Below are positions 22,976 to 34,238 of a DNA stretch of 64,000 bases, in pieces. A program made the translations under genes and the position numbers. The notes beneath the pieces were generated by a model. It had not been told where the DNA came from, searched no databases, and was given only the letters and a program-made list of their open reading frames with translations. The stretch lies in contig NC_081408.1 of NCBI RefSeq assembly GCF_030272615.1, forward strand, positions 310,474,383 through 310,538,382. The letters run 5' to 3'. Origin of the DNA: Cryptomeria japonica (lineage: Eukaryota > Streptophyta > Pinopsida > Cupressales > Cupressaceae). How positions within the stretch are numbered: the first letter of the stretch is position 1; each line of letters opens with the position of its first letter.

Positions 22976-24130
22976 GTACACACTCAAAATTGTCCCACAT
23001 CTGCATAATATCAATATCACTAATTATTCTTCTATATTAACTGAATTATTTTAAATATTTAATTAATATAATTTTATTATTTTAAGTTAATATTCTCCTT
23101 TTTCATTTCAAATTAATTATTCATTTTTCCTCTTAATCATTTAATCAATTAACCATTGCCCCTTTTAAATTAATTAAATAATTTTATTATTTAATTAATC
23201 TCTAACATCTACCTTAATTAAACAATCTTTATTGTTTAATTAAAATCAATTTTTGCCTTCCCATAATTAAATAATGTGTTTGGTTTATTTAACTATCTAA
23301 CTGTGTATTCTCAATTAAATAAATTTATTTAATTTAATTTTTTCTTTTATGTAAAATATACCAAATTTCTCTCCAAACTCAAATTCAATTAATCTCCCAC
23401 TAATTTTAATTTCATCTCAAATTTTTGAGTCAAATGACATTTCCCACTAATTTCCTACATCACATGTGGAAATCTCTAACTAAAACTGACATCCATTTCT
23501 AACTAGTGACTCATCAACCACTTTTTTAACTAGTCAGTTACTTCTACCTTTTTTAAAATTAGCTTTTTCTAACTAGTCAGTTAAGTCAATTACACTCATA
23601 ATCATGCCACTTGACTAGTCAGTCAAGTGAGTTAATCTCTCAATCATATCTAGTTAGAATGAGTAATTCTCTCTCACCAACCTATCTCATTGAATCTCAA
23701 CCATCAATCAATCTTGTTCCCAAATCAAACTATCATTGAATCAAGCCTCTCTAAATCTATAAATTGAACATCAATCTTCCTTTTTGACAACCACGACCTT
23801 CTAAATTCTTGTATTAAGAATATTATAGGTATTTCCCAAAGTGCAACTTTGAGAGCCACATTCCACAAGAAGAAGAAGAACAATGGAGGCTAGATACATT
23901 GGAGTCAACACATATTTGATTAACTTTTGATTATGTTTTTGTTTTGTTGATTTCTATTTTGTATTCCTTTATTGAGTTATGATTGGATGATTTCTAATAG
24001 ATCCAAGTATTGTGGTTACCTTCCAATATATTAACATGATGATATTTCCTCATACACATTCTGGTGAACTTGTTGACATTTTATGTCACCCTTAAGCATT
24101 CATTTATAATCTATCTAAGATATCAAAAAA
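22976..24130 (+). mobile_element. Possible solo LTR or LTR fragment, AT-rich
   Basis: Begins TGTTGGAATTGTACACACTC exactly where Copia-1 stops. It is very AT-rich with many TTAATTAAAT strings and has a candidate TATA box (CTATAAATTG, about 23757-23766) followed by a T-poor leader. These are LTR-like properties, but no partner LTR, clear CA end or target duplication was found, so the call is tentative. Confidence 0.35.
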
Positions 24131-24349
24131 ATGGCTTGAACTCTCTACAGATCAAGTAGTATAAAAAATAGAAAGGCTTTAAAACCTAAATCCTAAGCCC
24201 TCATGCCTTAGTGTTTTAGTCTTGTTCTAATCTTCAATTGATTTGTACTACTAGTTACATCACTTAAGTCAACAGGTTTGAGGCCTCTGTGAACATTTTG
24301 CTACCAACCCCTTGTTACCCACTACTGACAAAGTAGAATCTTATCATCC

Positions 24350-24850
24350 TATCGGGGTTGAAGAGACATCAAGGCTTGTCTCTTTGATATGCCATGTCTT
24401 CCCAATGAAATCTAAAACCGTCAAACCATTTTTACCTCTTCGACATCAAAGAGACTCAAACCTCATCTCTTCAATGTACTGAAGTCTCTTTGATCAAGTC
24501 TTCAAGTTATGTTTTGTCAGATATCGATAAGACCTTTTCATTGGTCCCAATAATGTATCGAAGTCTCTTCAATGAAGTCACCAAAGCCATATTCTATCAA
24601 GATCGAAGAGACCCAAAGAGAAATCTCCCCAATATCATTTTTTCTCTTTTATGAGGCCTAGTTACCAAGCCTTCTGTTGCATTCTTTTGACATCGGTGAG
24701 ACTCAAAACTAGTCCTCCTAACATTCAATTGTCTCTCTAATGGTCTATCTTTTGAATGGAATATTTATCTCTATCCATATCAGTGAGACCTCAAGGCATC
24801 TCTCTTTGAACTACCTAGGTCTCAATGACCAAGTTTGCAAGTGACAACAT
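24350..24850. repeat. Degenerate 78-90-bp repeats, each with an internal dyad
   Basis: The phrase GAGAC preceded by catc-like sequence recurs at about 24363, 24451, 24529, 24608, 24698 and 24785. In the clearest unit, atcaaagagact at 24445 is matched about 40 bp later by agtctctttgat, its reverse complement. A further unit appears at 26040-26085, beyond the solo LTR, so the LTR probably inserted into this array. Confidence 0.6.
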
Positions 24851-24859
24851 CAACATACA

Positions 24860-25989
24860 TGTTGGCAACAATGTTGTGAGTTGAGAGGGGGCTGAATCAG
24901 TTTGCTCACACACTTTAGTTAACTCAAACTCAAATTTAGATTTAATAATTAACAATTTAAGAACAAATCACCACCACATCAATAACACACATAACACCAA
25001 GATTTTTGACATGGAAAACTTCATTAAGGGAAAAACCATAGTGGGAACCTACCCACAATGAGATAATACCTTATTAGGAGTAAATGAAATATTATAGTGG
25101 GGAATGCACATGCATTCAGGCACACTACCTAGAGCTCACTGCTCAAATAACATAACAAGAAGGGCTACAACCCTTGGGAAGGCTCACTACCTTACAAGAA
25201 TATTCTGATTACATCTGGAGGATCATGAAATGAGAAGATAGCATCTCCTCATGCCTGGTTACACTTCTGGTTAAGCACATAACAAAACTCTTCTCTTTCA
25301 CACTTCATCACACTTCTTCGCACTTCTCCTCTGCTGCTCAAAGATCAAATAATTTTTCACACATATAGATACATCTCTCACAGGATTATTACATTTATTT
25401 ATACAAATCATGAACCTATATTTCAAGGTTAGCTCAACACTCATCACAAATTACAAGACTATAACCACACACACTACAACATTATATGCAGACCAAAACA
25501 ATGTTGGATATGACATAGTATGGACCTAAATCACCACCTCAAACATGAAACACCATCAAGAATTATGCCTTGAACATCTGCAACATGATACAATCATCAT
25601 GGATGTCACATAACATGAAGAACACCACCAGATCAAGAAAATGATCAATAACACACACAATGATCAATACAGACCATCAACATGGATAAAACACAATCTA
25701 GAAATATCCACAAGCATCATGAATTGCCACAATGACAACTAAAACATCACCACTTTACTATAATATTCATCATCATTATACCAAACCTCAAGAATATCAA
25801 CCATACTAACTATCAAATTGAAAGATTTGCTTGTGGACCTCTGAAACTTTCGCTAAATCACCTAGAGATACTTATCTCAAAAACCTTTAATCTACAATAC
25901 ACTAGTAAAACCAACTCACTTAATTTGACTACAATGCTGGAATACATAGAGGAATATGTTGACATCAATGACAACACATAATTCCAACA
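24860..25989 (-). mobile_element. Solo LTR, Copia-like
   Basis: Bounded by TGTTGG...CCAACA. On the minus strand it starts TGTTGGAATTATGTGTTGTC. It contains the ordered LTR phrases gagagggggctgaatcag, tttttgacatggaaaac and gggaaaaaccatagtgggaa. Its middle part is clearly related to 59240-59430. No internal retroelement sequence follows on either side. I could not find a convincing 5-bp target duplication, so the ends may be off by some bases; a start at 24872 is an alternative. Confidence 0.65.
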
Positions 25990-28058
25990 AACTTCTCAAC
26001 AATATCCAAGAAGACAAGGGACACCTCCACCATATGTTCTACTCGACATTGAGTAGACTCAAAGTTTGTCTCTTTGAGATGCCGATTTCGCTATGACATG
26101 GCATACATAGTTGATATCAAGGATAGAAAATTTATGGTCTCTTGTATGCCATCAGGTCTCATCGATGATCAGCGTGTATAGAGGCAGTCGGGTTGACAAC
26201 TACAAATGCTAACAGAGAGCCAATGTGGGCTATTTCTTTGGCCTAATGACCTTTGATGAAAATGACAATGTAGGGTCCTTATTGGCCATTGGGGGACCTT
26301 ACTAATGTCTCTCCAACTTGTGATGGTGATATATCATTTAAGGAATTCCGATTTGATCTTGGTCGTTCACTTAACAAGAATATTTCTAGATTGACGATGA
26401 TGCCTTAATCGCCCATTATGAAGACTCCCTTGGTGCATCTTAGTCATTTATTTGCATGTGAGGACCAAATCAAATGATTCATGTTCAAAACTAGGATAGG
26501 ACATTCAATTTCAAATGGTTAGCCTGAGGTGGTTGTTGACTAGGAAGTTGGTAATTAATTTTGACCTCGTTGGAGACCTACCTATGATTTGATTTTTCTC
26601 TAGCTACTTCGAGTTGATGCAAGACAATTTCAACCACTTTTTTAGACATTCCTATGATCATTTTTTTCTCATAGAGATCTTCTTGTCCCAACAGATAACA
26701 TTTAGATGACATCTCTTTGACAAAGTCGCACAGATTTTGGGGTATCCTTCTTGCATTGAATGCAACAATGCCTCTTTCATCCTTCTCTACCAAAATTGAT
26801 CTATTTTAGCATGCAAGAAATCACATCTTTAATTTGACTCATGTATTTTCACCCTATTTATAACCTAACCCTAGTTGTTTATGGTTTTTCAAATTCAATG
26901 CCTAATCAATGTTATGCCTGCACTATAAAGGCAATATTGTAACATATTTTCATGGTTTTGTTCTCTCCCTTAGCTTTTTAGATTTCTCATATAGAGTTAT
27001 TCTCTGTTATCTATAAATAATTTTTCCATTTGTTAAAGAAATCACTTGTTTGCCTTCTTTCTCATTCATACTTGTTGTGTAATGTCATTACCTTCTTATT
27101 GAATGAATTCTATCCTTACTTCTATTTTATATGATTGTGTAAACCCTCTTAGTTGATACTATCTGTGAATAATTCTCTATGCATTTTAATAATTTTTTAA
27201 AACAATACCTTCATATGGTCTTTAGAAGATAGGGAAAGATAGAAATCCGTTTAGTGGCAGTAATTTTATTCACATATTGTGCATCTTCTAAGCTTGGGAA
27301 AAGAATCACAATTCTAATCTTGGTGCATCACCTCCATTTACTTTTCTTCACTCCTCCCTTTTCTCTGCAAATCAGTAAAATAGGTTTAAGAATAGTATTT
27401 ACTAGTATTGGGTTGATTCAACACTATGTTGAAAGTTCTTATGCACAAGACAACTATGAGGGTGGGGGGAATAAGTTGTACATATTTTTGATGTGCCTTT
27501 TATACTCACCTACATGCAGGTTTTGTAGGTGCAAAACCTCTCTTGAAAAGAGAAAAGACTACAAAGTCCATTCTCCCCAAGGTTGTGTTAGTTGGGTCAT
27601 AACAATGCTTGGGTAGCTTAGGGCATATGCGATTTGTTCATCAAGGTGATATTTTTGGTTGTAGATAGTGCTTACATAGAACACTTCGAAACAAAACCAT
27701 ACACTACTTAAACAAAAATCAAAAGATATGGGGGTGAGAGAAAGGAAGATAACCATACAAGATTGTTGAATCAAAGAGAGTAAATCCCAATAGAGATATT
27801 ATCGATAACAATGTTAATAGCATCCCTTCTGACATTTTGTTTGCATACAAGACCTACGATCCCGTGTGCACACAGAGCTAGTTGAGTAACCTCAAATACA
27901 TGACAATATAAAGTATAATGCATAGAACATTCATACCATCTAAATTGAGAGAATATATCAGAATAAAGGGAATACTAACTTAATTAAACATCAGTCATAG
28001 AACATGCGATCCAAAAACAATAGCTTATATTTATTCTTCATGAAAGAATAATTGTAAC
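25990..28058. other. Intergenic DNA flanking the Gypsy-like element
   Basis: No gene is supported. The remaining dyad-repeat unit is at 26040-26085. A 71-codon minus-strand frame (26578-26793) is rich in K, E and V and may be a coding relic, but I do not recognise it. The last five bases, GTAAC (28054-28058), are the left target duplication of the Gypsy-like element. Confidence 0.45.
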
Positions 28059-29167
28059 TGTGTGTGTGAAACGTGGACCTATATCTGTATCTAGAATACA
28101 CAACACTTCAATTAGGTCATTTTATACATGGTTAGTAAATCAATAATCAATGAATAATAAACCATTACAAAGTGACCCATTACCTTCTAGTAGATGCGAG
28201 TTTAGATTGCTCTCAACTTGCTAAGCTATCTAGTGACTAGACAACACCTAAACGAAGGATTTTTAATCTATATGAGCATGGATTGAAGCTAGATGAATGC
28301 AAGATTAATCTAACATGATTTAAGCAATATATGAAAATTTGAGCTAAATGATTTAAGCAATATGAATTAACTAATATGAAATATCTCAATGCAAATTCTC
28401 AATGAACCTAGAGAAAAAACAACATAATAACAATATATTCTCCAAGATTTTTTGAATGAGAGATGAGCTTGAATTTATAGAAAATTCATAAACAAACCAA
28501 TGGTTGAGATCAAATGATGATGAGCGGTCAAGATTTTCCAAGAGGAAGTACAATCCAAGTGAATTGATATGATTGGATGCTTTTCTCAATTTTAAAGGAA
28601 ATTGAACTAAAATTAAGATAAAATCAAGAAAAAACTAATTTATTCTCTATTTCGTTCAATTTAAACATTTAATTGTTTTAATTGCTTTCTTTGAGATTAT
28701 TTATCAAATTTTAATTTGTTTTTCAAGATTATCTCCAATTGATTTATTTTCTCAATTTTAATTCTTTTTTTGTCAGTTAATTCCTTTTTTGAAGATTTGT
28801 GCTCATAATTTCCAATTCCTCTTTCTTGATTTGTTTCCTTTTTTGAAGATTTATGGCAATTTTTATTTATTTTTTAAATTAATTCCTCTTTTTGATGATT
28901 TAATGGCAAATTGATTTATTTAATTAAATATGCTAGGATATTTAATAAAATAAATAAGATAATTGTTTAAAATGATTTACTTGGAATGATCAATTAATTA
29001 AATAAATATTTATTTAATATTGGGTGATTGATTTTGCCATGTGACATTGATGATTTTAGAAATTAATTGTGTGCTCAAGATTTATTTAATTGCCTTTGGT
29101 TAGGACCTTGGTGGCGTTGTCGAGATTAGGGGCCCATGGTTTAGATGACCAGTTTTAGGGTATTAAA
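28059..29167 (-). repeat. Gypsy-like element, 3' LTR
   Basis: Starts TGTGTGTGTGAAACG (plus strand), matching TGTATGTGTGAAAAG at 47218, and ends gggtattaaa, matching gggtattaca at 48346. Both copies share the sequence all along, including the gggcccatggtttagatgac phrase near the end. Confidence 0.9.
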
Positions 29168-29182
29168 TTTGCCCCTCTTTGA
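29168..29182 (-). other. Gypsy-like polypurine tract
   Basis: The minus strand reads AAAGAGGGGCAAATTT immediately before the 3' LTR. This is the place and composition expected for the plus-strand primer of reverse transcription. Confidence 0.7.
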
Positions 29183-29239
29183 ATTAATGTGTGAGCAATG
29201 CATTGGTTCAAAGAAAATTTGATGTCTAGGAGATACCAA

Positions 29240-29770
29240 TTCTGAACTTGATTGATCACGAACTAGATGAAGAGCGAGGTATTCAGCTTGTTTTGAAGTG
29301 ATGAAACTGAACAAAGTTGATTAAAGTGAAACCGATCCCAAACTTGATTGAACTCGGACCGATAGAGAGCAAAGATATCGAACTTGAACTTGATTGATCA
29401 AGAAGTGGATCTTACTAATCTAGAACTTGATTGAACTAGATACAGTGAGCGAGGATAAAATCAATCTTGAACTTGATGGATCAAGACACGATGAGCGAAG
29501 ATAAACTGTCCAGGTTGATTGAATGTGATGAAACTGAACAAAGTTGATTAAAGCAAAACCGATCCTGGACTTGATTGAACTAGGACCAATGAAGAGCAAA
29601 GATACCGAACTTGAACTTGATTGATCAAGAAGTGGATCTTGCTAATCTAGAACTTGATTGAACTAGACACAGTGAGTGAAGAGAAAATTGATCTTGAACT
29701 TGATTGATCAAAATACGATGAGCAAAGATAAACTATCCAACTTGATTCAATGCGATGAAAATGAACACCT
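29240..29770. repeat. 227-bp tandem repeat inside the Gypsy-like element
   Basis: The phrase atgaaactgaacaaagttga begins at 29301 and 29528, and a decayed copy (atgaaaatgaac) at 29755, spacing 227 bp. Each unit itself contains several copies of a shorter aacttgattgaac phrase. Confidence 0.8.
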
Positions 29771-31604
29771 GCTTAGATTGAGTGTGATCAAAGATACTCC
29801 TTAAACCCTTGATTGGGTTTAAACGAATAATCAGCTTGATGAAAAGTAATGAAATTGATTAAGGTTAAGAGACTGATTCAGACAAAGACAATATCAGCTT
29901 GATTTGAAGCAATGAAACTGATATGCCCCTAGAGATTAATTTGATGAAGCTTAGCTGCTCGACTTGTAACAAATATTTTTGAAAGAAATTATCGACTTTG
30001 AGGTCATGAGTATGCCCCCTCGGGAGTGAAATCAAAAGATAGCGAGGGTTGCGTAGTGATTATAGGCAAAAAAATTTGTAGCGATGATAAGTTATTGGAG
30101 CACAAAGATTAATGTTGAAGATTAAAATCAGAGTTAATGTGAGAATTAAATTGAGATTTAACGTTGATTAACAAGAAATGAGTAGTTGATGAAAGTGCTA
30201 TGTGGCCAATGTCGTGAAATTTTGATGAGAAAATTGACATTAGATTTTGATTTCGATCTCGAAAATGGACTTTGGATAGTCGATTTACGAGCTCTTGATT
30301 TGATTTCATCGTACTTGTGTTGATTGATTATGAGATGTTGTTCTATATGCTTTATTCTATATGTATGCATATCTTTTTAGTATAGATGAATGAAGGCAAA
30401 TGGAATATGGATGTTTATTTTTGTTTCTTTTTATGCAAATATTTGATGATGTAAATAAATGAGAATGGGTAACTAGTAATGCAAATGTTTATTTTTCTTC
30501 ATGCAATAATATGAATGTAAATAAGTATAAAATGAAATGTATGGATCTATATAAGATGCGTATGTATGTAGCTAACATCTCACTGCACAAGTACTCAATC
30601 AGAGAAATGATGAAAAAGAGAGACCACTTAGCTTAGAAATGATGATGCTCCAAACTCTCATTTAGAAGATAAAGATATTATTGTTATTATAAATAAATCA
30701 CTCTAAATTCACAAAATGCAAAATGAAATGCAAAATGAGATACAAAATGAGATGCAACCTAAACCTAGTCACTGGATTTGAAATGCTTAAGTTTCATCAC
30801 TGAGCATTAACAAACATAGCAGATAGATTAGAGTTTGTTTCTTGTCATGTGCAATATTAATTATCTTATCTGCAATGACCTTTTTTTGTTCATATCCTTG
30901 GACAAATTATGCATGGACCTAGATTACACAATAAAGAAATTCCCTCAAAACAAACAAAGAAATGATGTTAACCTCCCTATAGCATACAAATAAGTGGAGT
31001 CAAGGTATGTGTGGCGATTTCACCTTGATGTGAAGGCACTTATCATAGACACCCAGTTGATTGGATGTTTCCAGATCATCGGAATCATTCCTACAAGAAG
31101 AAAATAAAGAAAATATTATACCCCCAATCCTTGCTCCTCTTAGTCAAGATAGACTTCCTCGAGTTACTCAGAGGGATAATAATTGTAAAGCAATATAAAA
31201 GACAACACACAAAGAAAATTTCATGCATAGCTCAAACTGTTTAGTGATTGTTTTTAGTTTAGTTTTGTTTGTTTACTCAGTGATAAAACTCTGTAGTAGT
31301 TAGGACATAGGTGACTGACTCAAAGTGGATGACGGGGTACTACCGACAAAAAGATGACTTGGTTGATACTACTTAGGAGATGTAAATTGATCAACTAATT
31401 ACCCTAAGACTAGGACAGTGATCGATTTCAAGCCACGAGGGTCCCAAAAGAACTAGGATGTCACAAAAGTGACTAAAACATATGTACAAGGTAAAGAAAA
31501 GATGCAACATTTTAGTACAAGAAATAAGACTACCCTGGACAAAATCTAGCAACCATACTGATCTATGTCATTGTTTTGATTTGTGTGATCATTGACAGGA
31601 ATGT
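29771..31604. other. Non-coding part of the Gypsy-like element
   Basis: No recognisable pol domain or other gene. 30713-30760 has a short tandem run of an aaatgcaaaatgaga-type phrase. TE-2 begins at 31605, with the 3-bp target copy TGT at 31602-31604. Confidence 0.5.
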
Positions 31605-31654
31605 CTGGTGGGCGTGTGCACAAAGATGGTGGTCAGAAAAGTGGACACCACCCA
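31605..31654 (+). repeat. TE-2 left terminal inverted repeat
   Basis: Shares GTGCACAAAGATGGTGGTCA and a GTGGACAC block with the reverse complement of 41347-41396, and GTGCACAAAGATGG with both ends of TE-1. Confidence 0.85.
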
Positions 31655-31674
31655 AAAAAAACTTGGAAAAATAG

Positions 31675-31882
31675 GTAGCGCATACGCAGTTTTAAAATTT
31701 CAAATTCCCGCATATGCGCTTAGGTTTGTTCTTCCCGAGCCTAGAAAAGGTAGCGCATACGCACTAAGCTTAGGAAACTGAGTGCGTATGCGCTACGCCT
31801 AGGAAAATTAACACGTATGCGTTGCTTATAGGAAAATGAGCGCGTACACACTAATAATCCTAGTAAAACCGTGTACGCGGTG
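31675..31882. repeat. TE-2 left subterminal repeats
   Basis: Seven variants of a near-palindromic GCGCATACGC core lie in both orientations: 31678, 31709, 31753, 31784, about 31811, 31838 and 31871. They differ from each other mainly at CG positions. The same core recurs at 39699-39735 and 40399-40520 on the other side. They are likely binding sites for an element-encoded protein, by analogy with subterminal repeats of plant CACTA elements. Confidence 0.75.
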
Positions 31883-32008
31883 CCTGATGAAATATGTTTT
31901 AAAAAAAAAACTGGGTCCTCATTTACCCGTAAAGCGCATTTTTTACTTTCTTTTTTTCCCATTTTTTAAGCTAAACTGCGAACGGGGTCCAAAATTTGTC
32001 CTCAGGCT

Positions 32009-33723
32009 ATGGATCAAGGTTAGTTTTTGTTTTTTTTGTCTTTCTTTCTGGTTTATGCAATTTGTTTTACATTTTGAATTTAATTTCATTAATTTTGATT
32101 AGGTTTTTTCATTTTTTGTTTCAAAAACTAGATTCTTCTAATCTAGAACAAGAACAACCAAATGCACCTCCTGAAAACCCACAAGAACAACCAAATGCAC
32201 CTCCTAAAAACACACAAGAATAACCCCCAATTCCTCCTTTTGATCGCATAGCCGAAACACAGGAAGAATTAATTAATCAGTTAAGGAAAATACATCCAAA
32301 ATCAATAGACTGATTGTAAAATTGAAAAATTCTGAACTTGACCATCATCAATCCCTCACCACTAGCCTAGAAACATTAGCTAGTGGTGCCATAGTTGTTT
32401 CCACTGAAATTACCAAATGGGGAAGCTTTAGGGATAGGTGTCGTCAATTCTATAAATTTTGTAACATGTTAAAATAGAATTGTACACTTTGAATTCAAAA
32501 AAATACAAGATATACTAACTATCTTTAATGCTTGGTCCAATTTTTAGTTTGTAGGTGTTGACAGGGGACGAAATGTCCCAGATTGATGACATCATGCTGT
32601 CGGTGATCGATTTTGGCCTACAAGGCTATACGATATCATATTTTGTACAACTCTTTTTATGTATTGTTTTGATGGAACATGCAAGTCATTTCATTTTAGA
32701 TTTTTAAAATTATGTTTAATTTATTATTTGTACTAATATCTCATGTTAATTTTCTAGTTTTAGGGCACCCCCTCTGCATCTAGGGCTCATCCGAAGAAAA
32801 AGAATATCTCGAAGATGCCAAAACATGTGAAGAAGGTAATTGAACACATTTTTAGTTGTACAATTGTTTGAAAATGTTGAAATCAAGTATTAGTTGGGGT
32901 TTGTAGATTGATTAGTGTTTTTTTGTCTATTTTAAATGTACAGCAACCATTGAGCTTTGTGGATATGTTGAATGCACCTGATTCGCCTATGAATCAAGAG
33001 AGGGTGGAGGTATGTATCTCTACTTTATTTTCTTGATTTCATGATTATATGCACGCGTACATGTGAACTTGTGATATATTATAATCTTATATTTTTTTCA
33101 TACAGCAAATATCCATACCTATTTCGTCAATGGAGAACCCTCCTCCTTGCACTAGAGAAGCATATCAAGATCCAGTACACTTTTGTTTGATATGTAAAAT
33201 TAATTGTTTTCAACCTTCAATACTTATCATTATATTAATTGTATTTAATCTTTGTACATTTTTTGTATAGGTAATAGCGACCGTTTCTACATCGATGGTG
33301 AGCCATCCTCAATCCAATGGAGAAGCATCTGAGGCACAGGTACGTCATTGTTCTCTATATTATAGCTTTTAAGTGTTTTTGATATATTTATGTTAGTACA
33401 TTGTATTAATTGTACATTTAATCTACAATAGACTCCTTCGCGGTACGGCCATAACGTGGATCCATTTAAGTATGTCTTCAAGAAAACTCCTAAGAGTGAC
33501 AAGGAGAGGATAGCGAAGACATTAGCTCTTGGATCAGCTGATGAGGTAATCTACATTTCAATTGCAAAGGAATTAAAGTTAAATGCATAGTTATGATGTC
33601 AATTGTGAACTATTTTCTACAAAAGAATTCTAACTTGGCTTTTGAATTGTGGTTTTGCAGCCATCTACAGAGCCGCATACTGCGTCGAAGAGGCTTGATT
33701 TTGATGATCCACCAGAAGTTTAG
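32009..33723 (+). pseudogene. TE-2 gene B: eight-exon accessory protein gene
   Basis: Exons inferred from GT/AG borders and open phase: 32009-32018, 32132-about 32460, 32555-32644, 32764-32835, 32943-33008, 33106-33174, 33271-33339, 33432-33545 and 33661-33723 (the last ends in TAG). The last seven are all phase 0 and join into one frame. Exon 1 encodes only MDQ plus one base. Exon 2 begins with a Q/N/P-rich repeat (EQPNAPP twice), then a short helical region with ELINQLRKI and SLTTSLETLASG. The C-terminal part contains KKKNISKMPKH (basic), FVDMLNAPDSP and KRLDFDDPPEV. One stop (32221), a frameshift near 32310 and an unclear exon 2 to 3 junction show decay. I do not recognise the family. Its place suggests a partner of the transposase, perhaps the protein that binds the subterminal repeats. 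Confidence 0.65.
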
Positions 33724-33899
33724 GATCATATAGTGTTAGTTTTGGTCATAGAATGACCAATACATGTAGATATATCCTACATTTTTATTGTATATCGATT
33801 TGGACATGGCATATGCCACATTTTTGTAATACTTGTATTGACTTGGCAAACATGCCTTTTTTAATATATATAAATATCGATATTCGATTCAATAAATGT

Positions 33900-34215
33900 G
33901 TCAATGAGTTCATTATTTTGTATTTGTTGTATTTTGTGGTTGTCCTTTTATAAATTTAAATGAATATTTTTATATGTAATCAACAATATGAATATAAACA
34001 ACAAAAATATATGATATAAAGCATTGCAATCGTGGAATATGATTTGATAAAATTTCTAAAATGTTGAATTAACTGTACAAAAATCCTTGTATTCAGTTCA
34101 TTATTGTGTATTCATTGTATTTGGTGGCTGCCCTTTTATAAATTTAAATGAATATTTGCATATGTAATTAACAATATGAATATAAACAACAAAAATCGAC
34201 AATATGAATTTAAAC
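33900..34215. repeat. About 190-bp direct duplication in TE-2
   Basis: The phrases cttttataaatttaaatgaa and acaatatgaatataaacaac occur near 33945/33983 and again near 34134/34171. The flanks are also related, so a segment of about 190 bp is present twice just downstream of gene B. Confidence 0.65.
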
Positions 34216-34238
34216 AACAATGTGTTTGGTGCGAGAGC

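Noticed and set aside
24350-24850. CRISPR-like array
   Set aside because: Units are degenerate, have no unique spacers of constant length and no cas genes. The context is a plant nuclear genome.
24860-25989. Exact 5-bp target duplication for the solo LTR
   Set aside because: Candidate repeats (CAACAA) overlap the LTR's own ends, so a real duplication cannot be told apart.
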